This document shows positions 24,101 through 36,100 of a DNA stretch of 64,000 bases, piece after piece. The stretch comes from Euptelea pleiosperma (Eukaryota > Streptophyta > Magnoliopsida > Ranunculales > Eupteleaceae). Location of the stretch: assembly GCA_035048495.1 (NCBI GenBank), contig CM068553.1:31086978-31150977 (forward strand), in the 5' to 3' direction. Position numbers and translations under genes: made by a program. The stretch's first letter is position 1. The number at the start of each line of letters is the position of its first letter. The notes below the pieces were generated by a model. The model did no database searches, had not been told where the DNA came from, and saw only the letters and a list, made by a program, of their open reading frames with translations.

Positions 24101-27100
24101 TACATGCATCTTTCCAATGTGCAGTCTTTAAGATGTCATGCATGTGGGGTCTTCCGCTCCCAAAATCATGGAGAACTCAAATGGGGCCCCACATAGAAGT
24201 CATCAAAATACAATCAAGGTAGTTAAAGGCGCAAGGCGCACTTAAGGCGCTAGGACCTCTAGTGCCTGAGGCTCAAGGCATGGCACGCGTCTGATTGAAG
24301 CGAGGCGCAATATTAAAAGTTATAAGAAATATAAAAAAAATAAAGAAAACTAAAATCATAAAATAACAAATTAAGTAATCATTAGGCCATAAAACATAAA
24401 AGATAGCAAATATAAAAAATCTCAAGTAACCCGAAAGCAGTTCTAGTTAACATTGTCATTATCTAATACAAAACAAGTAATCAAAAAACCATAAAACATA
24501 AAAGATAACAAATGTTCAAAATTTCAAATAGCCCACAATTAGTTCTAGTTAACATCATCATCATTTAAAATATAATCATTAGCTTCATCCCATCATCATC
24601 AGATGTGTTAGCCTCCTCAATATATTCTTCTTCTGTCTCCTCCGAATTGGCCTCTTCCTCTTCCGGCTCCCTTATTAGCCATTGCTCTTACTCTTGACCT
24701 TGATCGTGATCTAGTATTGGATGTTGATTCACCAACTCAAGCTATTATCCTCAAACACCAATTCATTTTCTACTACTCCACCTTCTGTTTCCATCTCCCC
24801 AAGTAGTCATGCATTGCTTTCATCAATGTCTTTCAATGAGATAGGTTCAATTATATCTCTCTTATCATACCGATGTTTAATATAATAGGCCAAAGAACAA
24901 AAATTTTATAAAAATCATTTATTTTAGTGAGGCGCGCGCCTGATGCGCCTGAAGCCTGGTTTGAGGCGCGTGCCTTGAGCATAAGGCGCACGCCTTACTA
25001 AACGCGCCTCGCCTTGACCCTTCTAAGGCGCTTTAGGTGTGCCTGGAGCCTGAGGCGCGCACCTGGAGCCTAAAGCGCACACCTTGACTACAGAGAGTAC
25101 AATGACATTGGTATGATTCCAATTCTCCTCCTCCTCTAGTACACTCTAGGGTGGGAGTCCTGATGTCCTCATCAACAGCCATATCCTCCACGAATGCATG
25201 CTTCTTCCAAAAAATTTCACTACCTTGATCCACATCTGTTTTGGGCTTCCGTCATCCTTTTAGTGCCTTAAACTTGCATTATAGCTCTTCTTCTCATCAA
25301 TGCTATCAAGAGAGAAATAATAATTAGGGATAAATTTATAAGTTCATCACACAAGTTCTCTTAAATATAGTACAAAGCTTCCCAAGTGTATCCAGTCGTC
25401 TATGATTTTGCTACTACCTAAACTAAGTACTGTATTCGGTGTTAAAATTATGATATTTCAATGCTTATGGGTCATATATGTGTGTATTTTAGTGTTCCAA
25501 TCCCCATGTTAGTCAAAAGTTCTAATAGCTATGATGTGATGTTCATCTAATTAATGCAGGCAACACTGCAATCTACATATCTTGTGGCTCATGAACCTGA
25601 TGATGACAATATTCTACGTACCCGAACCTATGACGTTAGCATCACGTAAGACATTCTCATAAGATGATTTACCAACTTCCTCTGCCACATGTTTCCCAGA
25701 GGATTATAATTTTTATCTTCACGATACTTAACAGCCGATTCTATCCTAAGGCAATATAAATGCTATTAATTTCATGTGCTTGTTGCAGAGTTTAGGATCT
25801 TATCATTTAATTATTGTTTTCTTCTCGAGGTTTGATTTTAAACGTTATCTTTTATTCTCCTGGTTCCTTTGGAGGAATTTCATGAACTACTTGTTTGCAA
25901 TTTTGCATTTGATAGTCTATTCATTTTCATTGTGTACAAAACCAGGTGACTTAAACTACATGCCTTGTATTACATTAAATAAAATTTAAATGGATGGGAC
26001 GTTTAACAAGCCAGATTCATTTTCCAATTCACCACCAATAGAAATTAATGGGGTATATATTGATATCTACATGGTCTTGGTGAACAAATTCACATTGCTT
26101 CTCACATATAGTATACTATCTACATGTGCACTCTCTACTCATAAGAAAATGGAACAAGGTGTGAATTGAAACATGCCTGACCTAGAAATTGGATTTTTAT
26201 AATTTGTTTCACAACATTACACCAGAAGTGTTGGTGAGAGTGGGTAAGTGAAAGGTCCACGTGGATTGACACCAATACGAGGGCTGTCTTGTCTAAATTA
26301 CCAATGGTATTATGATGGTGTAGTAAAAATTAATAAACCAATTTGTTTGTATGACAAAAACAATCCTTTGTTGTGATATCCATTAATTCAAATGACTGTT
26401 ATTAGCATTATGTTGGAGTTGGAGATAGGTTAGGTTGAATGTTTTGACTTTCATAATGTTGAACTTTTGCAGGATTCATCTTCATAAGTTCCTCTTGCAC
26501 TTGCACATTTGGTTTCTTGGCAAAAGGATTATTCATGCTTTCTATTCGATTGGCTTTGGTGCTTGTCATAATGATCCTACATTCTGAATATAACTTTTTC
26601 AATCAACACGAAGTAATGCATGAAGAATGGACTTAAATTTTACACTTATAGCTTAAAAGGCAAGACTAAAAGACCACAATGTCTTCAGACATGGAATTTT
26701 TGTTCTGGTGAAGTGATTAATACTTAAGTTTATAGACCTTAAACCATTACAAATGGTGGTAAGTTGCCACTTGAGCCTTGTTACAACTTTGCACATCATC
26801 AATGTAGAACATTTCACACCAACATTTGCTAATTTTGTCTTCAAACAAATTTTCTTCTAAGTGGATATAAGAAATACTTCCATCCGAGACTGAAAAATAT
26901 GCTCCATCTCCATCTGTGGAATAAAAAACCAGCATCATCTGGTGTTATGCTTTCTAATTGTGTTCAACAACTTCCCTCATGATCATTAGGAACTCACTCA
27001 AGTATTTCCCCTCCATTACGGAGTGTTGTGATCATGGCCTTGACCTTTGTGTTCCAAGTTGGTCTGATGAAGGATATATGACATTGCCTTATTTAAAATA

Positions 27101-30100
27101 CTGCTAGAATGCCATCTTGGTTGGTATTTTCCTTCTTGCTGCAATAAATGTTCAGTTTCAACCATTCATGTGAATGTCCTCAAAGATAAGTGCCCTGGTA
27201 TGATAGAGGGGCTATCTAGTCCTTTGTTATGCTCTTGAAACATCTGCATTTCTTACCCTCTTTAACATCTTGATGAAAGAAACTCGTAGACTTCAAGATT
27301 TCCTTCTAGAAGTACTTAACAAAAATGATTCCACATGATTCTGAAATTGAAATGGCAGTATTTAGCCTAATGCAGTGAGTTATGAACCATAATCATTTGT
27401 GAGAGTTATGAGATCTTCCAAAGCTCTTCTAGATAAGTACACTCTGCATTTTGACTGCAGGTCTGAGGCTCTAAACAGAGGAGGTGAAGTCGAAAATGAT
27501 ATCTGTCGAAGTAGTGATAAAAGATTTAAAGGTGTACACTTTAACGAAGAATATGGCCCATTATAAAATGGAATTGTAGGACAGAATTTCGTAGCTGACC
27601 TTGAATATTTAGTACAAAGCTTGGATGATGATGATGATGATGAGTACCTTGCTGAAAACGGTTGGAGAGCGAGAAGCTAACAGGGACTTCCACACCTCTG
27701 TCCAGCTTGAGTAGTCCTATGACTTAAGCCAAGCCTAAGTTTATAAATTTGGTCATAGCTATTCCGCATAGCCAACTTTAACCACTTTACGTCCACCCAA
27801 ATGTGAAATCTGACATCATTTTTTCATATCTAGCTTTAGGGATCTCCAACTTCCTGGACACGTAATGACTTACGTGCCACCATTTCTTGCGGGCAGCTAG
27901 ATCTCATAGGTGACTTGATCCCGATACATGCCATGTCCATCAATTGGTACGGATTTTTGGTTGACAAGATACACCAATTTCTGAAACTTTATTCCATCTA
28001 AACTCCAGTTGATTCTCTTAAGCGTGTCCATATGGCTGCTTGAATCCAGTTGACTTACATATGGTAGGTGCATGGCTTGAAGTTGTTCTAGTCAGGTTGA
28101 TTCTGCAAGGGTTACTGATCTTCTTGATCTCTAGTTGAGACAAAAAAATGCACTGCCACCAAATCCTAGTCATGCTCTTCCTAATGCCACCAATTTTACA
28201 GGAAGATATATATATTTCAGAGAAAGTGAATCTCTTTTGCAGCCCATCATATCTTGTAGTCAAGGAAATAAATTTCACGAAATGATCGAAATATTTCGCG
28301 AAATATTTCAATTTTCTAGGTTACCGACAGGAAAGAATACTTACGTCAAAATAATGTTAAATTTCCCGAAATATTTCCATTCATGTCGAAATATTTCGCA
28401 TGAACAGTAAATTTCGATCAATTGATAGTGTAAATATATATTATTTTGGTCGAAATGTTTCGACATGTATGGAAACATTGAAAACATTTCAGTCGTAGGT
28501 GGGAAACGTCTCATTTGAGCTCAAAACCGCTATAAATCTCATATTTGATCCATTTAACTCCTTTTCATAAATTTTGTTTATACAAAAGATCAATCCATTG
28601 TAGATTTTTTGGTTCGTGGATTGATCGTGTGGACGAATCAAATCTCGTTTGGGAGTTTTTTCAAATTCGAAATATATATAAGGATAAAATTTCTTGATAC
28701 AAATAAATAGGTTAGGTGTAAAATCATTAAATTTATGAATCTATGATGCATTTACACTAGATTTGTGCACGGATTGAAGATCGTTTAGGGTGAAAATTTG
28801 GAATTTCGAAAAAACTCAAATTTCATTGGTTTTTACCATAAACATCCATGATTGTGCATAAATTGATTATATGTTACATAACTTAGCCCGTTCTACAAGT
28901 TGATTGGGTTAAGAAAATTAATCCTAAATTTCTTTTTTCAAATAAAAATTAAACGTTCAAAAAATTAAATAAATGTTATAAGTTAATAGTAAATAGGTTT
29001 TCTAAAATTACATATAATGTTAAGAAATTAATGTAAGTGAATAATAATTTGTTAATATATTACTTTATGACTTTTTTATAATTAACAATTAAATAATAAT
29101 TATATAACTAAATTAAACCTTGACTAATTAAAGATACTTGCCGCGACATATTACAGACCATTATAGTCATTCATTTCTACACTATATATGGTTGTATATT
29201 ATGGTTTGAAAGCTTATAAGTGTGTTTTTATGCTTGTTTCATCATTTCTCAAGCTTTCCACAAACATTTCCACAATATTTCCATCATTTCCGCATTATTT
29301 CTATCATTTCTACGAAAAATGTATTATTTCCACACTGGTCGAAATATTTCCACGAAATATTTCTATTTTTTGACTGGTCGAAACAAACCTCGAAACCGAA
29401 ATTTATTTCCTTACTTGTAGTTGATACTTTGGCCTGCCAAAACCTTGATTAAGGAGAATAGGCACACTTGACTAAAAAGAGACAAGAGGAAAGGAGGAGA
29501 ATTGACACAGTTCTTTTTTATATTTTCTCTCAAAGTTCAGATTTCTATTTGTTGAAGAACCTTCCACTTCCTAGCTTTAGTTGTCACTCCTCCAGCTGAT
29601 TTGAATCGTATTGCTTTATGTTTCTCATCGTATTTATAATGCTTGCACCGAAACATCCATTTGGCTTTTGTAATTTAGAAAGCCTGCATCTATGGAAGTT
29701 CTCTGATGGTTTTTATTATCTCTGTGGATCAGTGAAATTCTCATGCTCATTTCATGACATTACCATTTGGTCTAACCCACCCCTTATATATCCAGGTATG
29801 ATAAATATTATCAAACTCCTCGTGTGTGGCTTACTGGGTACGATGAGGTTGGTCCATTGCAATTATGTTGTACTTTGTTGTTTTGATATCTTTGGTTGTA
29901 TCGAAAAGAGTTGAAGCAGCATTGGTATTGTATTTAAGTTTAATTTGTGAGCCCACATCTTACCTTCAAATGTGTGTTTCGCTATTTATTATTTTATACT
30001 GCAAAACAGATTATCTGCCAGATTGATTGCCAATTGCACCCGATCTTTGATTTTCAGGTTCTGCATTTGATTCAATTGCCAAGCCAAGTACTAAAAGTAA

Positions 30101-33100
30101 AAATATTCATCAAATTGTAAAACATAATACAAGTATTTTCTCTGAAATTTCAATATAATTATCTAGATGCTTTTTAGTTTGTAGTTTTGGTATCCTTTCA
30201 TTTCTAGGATGACAGTAAGGGGTATTTGGCTGCACATTTTAATGTGTTAAATATGCTGGAATGAATCTTAGCATTGTTTTTCCCAGTTAATGCTATTTTT
30301 TAATTTGTTATAACATGTTAAAAAATTGCCATCTATCTCTTCCCATTTAAACTTGGGAGGCCAACCAATTAAATCCCAGCACTTCTCCTTAGTATGTCCT
30401 CGTCTACCACAATGATCACACTTAAGTATATTGCCTTCGCAAGCACTGTGATTCCCCTAACAACTAGGATTATGACTTCTACCATTATATATCTCTGAGG
30501 AGCGGAGAAAGAGACGAGTAGATCTGTCTGTAACTGAAAGCTGTGACATAGCATCTTTCTTACCATCTTCACTATGGACATAAGAGTAGACATGGTTAAG
30601 AGATGGAAAATCGTATAAACTGAGAATTTGTATACAAGCCAACTCATAGTCAAGACTTAGAGCCCGTTTGGCAAACCGGTAGAAGCAAAAAGTAACTTCT
30701 AAATTAAGTAGATGAATTAAAAGTTTATTATTTGGAAGCAAAAGTTTGTTTGGTAAAACATTGATTTATAAGCCAAAAAGGCAAAAAGTTAGTTTGGCAT
30801 CTATTAAGTCAAAAAGTTATTTTCATACAATCTTATGCATATGATATTTTAATAAATTATTGATAATGACTATTATAACCGTGGTTTAAAAAATGGCCGT
30901 TATAACAAAAATAACGGTCGTTATAACAGATTCGGACCCCTCCCCCGTTACGTTGTGTACCATTTTAATGATCAGAAAATAATGACTGTTGTTTTCGTTA
31001 TAATGACCGTTATCTTCGATTATAACGAAAATAAAGACCATTATCTCCGGAAAAAATTTGTGAACAAAATGCACTGTATTCCCATTATATTCCGTTATTT
31101 TTTTTTTATTGAATTTGAAGTTCAAATTTTGGATATTGAATTTTGCTGCCGCTATTTTCCCTTTTTTCGTTATTTTCCGTTATTTCCCATTTTTATCCCT
31201 AGAGGGTACTACTGCATATTTATCCCAAGATAATAATCAAAATATAAATCCCCAAAAAAGAACCTAATTTAATTCATTTCCTCCCTTACAAATTTTCTCA
31301 AGCATTAAAGCTGCATCTGTTGCAGGGCTTCCTCCACAATCATAGAAGAAAAGGAGACTTACAAATCCAATAAAGTGTACTAATCTCTAAGGATTAATGG
31401 GTTTGAAGTTTTTTTCAAACTAGTTGAATTTTATTGTTTATCTTTAAACGAGCATTGATAGAATGCAAAGGCAACAAGTAGATACAAGCAACTCATAGTA
31501 AATCCTTCAAAATGTGAGGAAGTATCACTGTAGTCTTCCAAGAAACACAACCAAATCCAATTCTCGCTAGCATATCTAACAAAATCAACTAACATGAAAC
31601 TTAACCTAAATTTCACACTGTAAGACCTTGAAATCAAACCCTAGTTCACCAATAACAGAAGAAACAACATGATTAACCTAAAATATGGAACTTAAACAGA
31701 TTTTAAGCGTGATCCATGAAAACGAATTCGAATTGAAAAACAGAGAGAGATTGAGAGAGTATTCCAGCAACTCGAAATGCTCTCTCTTATCGAAAATATT
31801 CTCAACGGGACCATACTCCCATTGCTTAGAAATATTTCTACTCTCAAACACCTTAACCTTTCTTATAACCCTTTCACTCCGAGTCTAATCCCAACCCAGA
31901 AATCTCAATCTTTTTAGCTGCCATTGAGTCTGGGATCTTTCCGGTTAGACCCATGTTTGAGAGATCTAAGATGATCAAGTTCTACAGATTCTTCCACTCG
32001 AGACACTTAAGATCTCCACTGGTTGTTTGATAAGACAGTCTATTCTAAGGAAACCGTGAGAATCATGATATACCATCCCCCAACGGGTCAAAAAACGATT
32101 ATAAGCATAAAAGATGCAATACAGAAAAATCATAAAGAGTTATAGGTCGAGAAGATGAAGAACCAAAATCTAAAAACAAAGTAAAGATATGCCTAGAAGG
32201 AGAGATGGGAGGACGGGGAGCGGCAGCGGTGTCCAACTCGGTGAGCAGCAATGGTGCTAACGGAGATTGCAAAAAGGGATAAGAGAAAACTCTAATCCCT
32301 AAAACGTTGAAGACGAGTGAGAAAGAAGGGTTGGGGTGTAATTTTATTTACTTCAAAACATTTTAAAGGGGTAAATTGGTATTTTGAAATATTCACTTAA
32401 GTTTACAACGCACGTGACCCGCAAATCTTTTTTTGCTTCAACTTCTGTGGGGGAATCAAGAAGCAAAAATTTTTTGCTTCAACCAAAAGCAAGTTTTTGA
32501 CTCTAAAAAATCAATTTTGTGATTGGTATCCAACAGACTTTTTAGCTTTTTTGATTTTAGAAGCCAAAATATGACTTTTTTTGAGTTTGCCAAACGGCCC
32601 CTTAGCCCGACAAGGAATTCGAAAATATGAGATTGCTCTACCAACTTCTTATATTGTTCCCCATCACGAGAACACAAGGGCTGAAATACCTAATAATGAT
32701 CCAACTCTTCCCACATGCTTATGAATGTCAAGTAATCTGTTAAGGATTTTTCTCCTTATCCAATGTTAGCAATGTCATGTCGCAACAGATAGACCCATTT
32801 AATATTTTTTTGTTGAGAGTATGCTTGAGCTACAGAATACCAGACTTCACGACTAATATGCGGTTGAAAACTACTAATTGGAATCACCAATTAGTGAGCC
32901 TAAACCCCCAAAATTAGCCTGCTAGGTGATTCTTAGTTGTTTAATTGTATATCTAGATTTGGTGCCTTAGACTGTCGTGTTTGGATGGGACCAATTGGGA
33001 TTGTAGGCTTAATTTTCCCTCACAACAATTTTCTTGCAAAATTTATTTATATCAACTTATAAATGAGATTTTTGAATTGGCTATATATATGTGCAGCATT

Positions 33101-36100
33101 TATTGAGATTCCCTTTGTATTTTCTGGCAGTCAAGGATGCTTTTACAACCAGAACTTGTACTTGAAGATGTTAGTCAAGACCATGCACACAAAACGGTGA
33201 GATATTTCTGCCAAATGTTTTATTTCTCATGCATGTTTGGAGAATCCATTTGGCATTTCTACCAAATGATGTCTTTTGGCACAGAAGGTGCCTTCTTGTC
33301 TTATCTATATTTTGCTTATATGATTTTAATGGTAGATGCAAAAAACCTGTTTCGGCGGAAAATTTATTTTTGTCATGTATGTTACATTGTGGAAAAAACT
33401 TATTTGATTGTTAATGGTAGAAAAATTCATTCAACTGACTAATGTCATTCCAATATCTCTCAAAACTCTTGGAGAGAAATCCTCAGGATCTGAGACCCTG
33501 TCTCTTGGCAGAATAGAAACAGCTCTTCTCGCGTTGCCTCCAAAAGAATTTGGATAGGTAAGATTAGGGTGCAGAACCACTCTTGGCCACACTCCAATTC
33601 AATATAATTTTTTTTAAATGGTAATGGTGGCAAAGTCTATGTCATGAAACACTTCTGCTATAATCCAATCTAATAATAATTTGGACAACTCTTTACTTCC
33701 ATTGAAAGTTGGTCAGGCTGGGAGGGTTGTACCCACAGACCTGGGATCGAGGCTTTGGGGGGTAATTCCCAAAGACCTAGGTTCAGTCCCGTTCTTACCT
33801 TAGGGGGGGTTAGGGGTTAATTAGGAGGGAATAATTAATGTTTACCTGTCAAAAAAGAAAGAATAGGAGCTTGCTTTCATAAGTATTGCGCCATAGGGGA
33901 TTTAACGCCTTATGATCTCGGAAAATTAATTATAGTTAAGATGGCTCAATTAAGGTGCACTGGAAGGGACATAGAGAAGATATGTCCCATTCGAAAGATG
34001 AAAGATCGACCCAAACTTCACGAATTTGAGGAATCATAACAATTTAATTCCATGGATTTGTAACCTTGTAAGGGAAAGCCAATCATTTCTAACTCAGATA
34101 AAATCCAGTCAGTGGTGTCTCTGCAAGAATTCTTTTAAGAGCTTTTGCCCCCAGTGCCGGAGCTATTAATTGTAGTAGCACAATCTCTTTGTGTCTCTAA
34201 CTAAAAGCACTTCAAATATATGCGTTCAAGTTAATTTCTAAAATACCATTTATGGTATGGGACTATTGAATCATTAATGATCCAGGAAATCATCATAACT
34301 TTCTTCTTCCAATGGTGACATGGAAGCACCTTCTGCTATATCACCTATAGTAACATGCCTACCTCTCAATAACAGCAAAACTTCTACTAACTGAAGAATT
34401 AAAATTGCCTCTGAATTTTTTTTTAGGTTTTTAAATCTTCAGTTGCCTACTGAATTTAGCATTCAAGTTTTACCTTCATGGCATTTGGGTTCTCCGTCCC
34501 ATTTTCCTCAAGAACCTTCTGGTTCAGGCGCTTAGTCCTCAGCCTCCTTAAAATAACAGGGCACGTCTATAAACAATAAATCAGCAAAAAGAATGAGGTC
34601 CAAAGATATTGGACCATTACCCAACAAACCCAAGTTGATATACTTTTATAGTAAATGAAAGGAGGCTATCCCTCAACAGCAAGGAGGCAGTCCTCAAAGC
34701 CTTAATGGTTATAAGGTCTGGGCTTCTCATGAAATAGAGGGAATACAGGAAAGCTTTTACGTGAATCAGAATTTCCAAGGTCCCCAAAGACAGGTGGTGG
34801 ATTCCCTTAACAAATGAAAATATGACTAGGGGAAAAATGGAGGGGATGATTTCAAGTTTCGGCCGAAACTACTTTGGTTTCGGTTGGTTTCGTCCAAAAC
34901 CAATTTTTTATTCATAAAATGTCACTTGGTTTCAATCAGTTTCGGACCGAAACCAGCGAAACTACCGAAACGAAACCAGTCACTTTGAACCATGGAGGGG
35001 AGATCTAGAGTTGAGAACAGGATTCAAGAAATGTATGCAAGAACCTCCTGAATGGAACAATGTGACAAAAGCATATCCTACTGCTTGATCTCATAATTTG
35101 TTGTTGTAGATATAAATAAAGTTATGATCCTTGCGATGTGGTTTCCTTGGAGAATCATTGCCTTCATCTTCAACATTTCAATCCATGCTTGTACGTTGCC
35201 TGGGAATCACTAGTTACTAGTTGTAAATAGCCCCACGAGCTATGGGCAAAGAATGTGATATTGAAATTTTCACACTGGCCTCTATTGCTGCTTCTAGTCC
35301 TTAAAGCCATGTTTCCTTGAGCAAAAAGGGCAAGCAAGCTTTTAACAGGCAAGGATAGTCTCTCTGTCGAGGCACAAAAATTTCAGTGAAAGTGTGAGGA
35401 TGTCAAATATTATAGGACTTGCAAAAGCTTCAAAAGAATTATAATATCGATATAGCTCAATTTTTGCAAGAATAGGTAAGTTTGAAATTCGAAGCCCTTT
35501 TCGTCAGGTAGTTATGGCCTATCTGTATTTCTCTCCTCTATTGCTAATTTGTCATAGTGTGGTTTGAACTAATGGATTATGAAATCATGATCTATAATAG
35601 ATATAACAATCTGTTGTTACTCGATTTTTTTGTAAAACATCGTTACTTACCAACGTAAAGATCTAGTCATCTACAATATGTAATACAGCCTAAGTTTTTA
35701 GAGGCGACCTACAATTGTAGATGCGCCGAACTTCTATGCTACTGATTGAATGACTCAAACCCAAGACTATTCATCATCATCATCCATGCTTTATACTAAC
35801 TATCTGGGATCATCAACTAGCTTGTAGTGAAGGCTGGCTAACCTGTGTAATATTCTGTTCTCTTTAGTAAAGCCCATTCAATAAAAAGATGATTGCTTGC
35901 TTATCCTGATGGTGACATGTCTTTCAGGCACTATATGAAGGTTAGAAATAGCCAGGTTGAGAAAGTTGTCTTTATTTAAATACGTACAAACACAAGAAAA
36001 TCTACACGCATATATTTATGCAAAGTTTTGATGTAAAATTTGGGGAACTACTTCCAAGGTAAAAGGGATGTATTGCATTCTAATAGCTTTTTGTTCCATT

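Larger units (their letters stand above)
30660..32601. mobile_element. PIF/Harbinger-type element (1.94 kb), TSD TTA, nested in Copia gag
   Basis: Ends GAGCCCGTTTGGCAAAC and GTTTGCCAAACGGCCCC are inverted repeats (14 of 17 match), flanked by TTA (30657-30659 and 32602-32604). The gag frame is continuous if the element and one TTA are removed. No transposase is visible. Inside are a CGTTATAAC-rich element (30882-31195) and a receptor-kinase fragment (31741-31917). Confidence 0.85.

Noticed and set aside
33711..33850. tRNA gene
   Set aside because: Only loose A- and B-box likeness; no cloverleaf could be drawn, so at most a decayed SINE.
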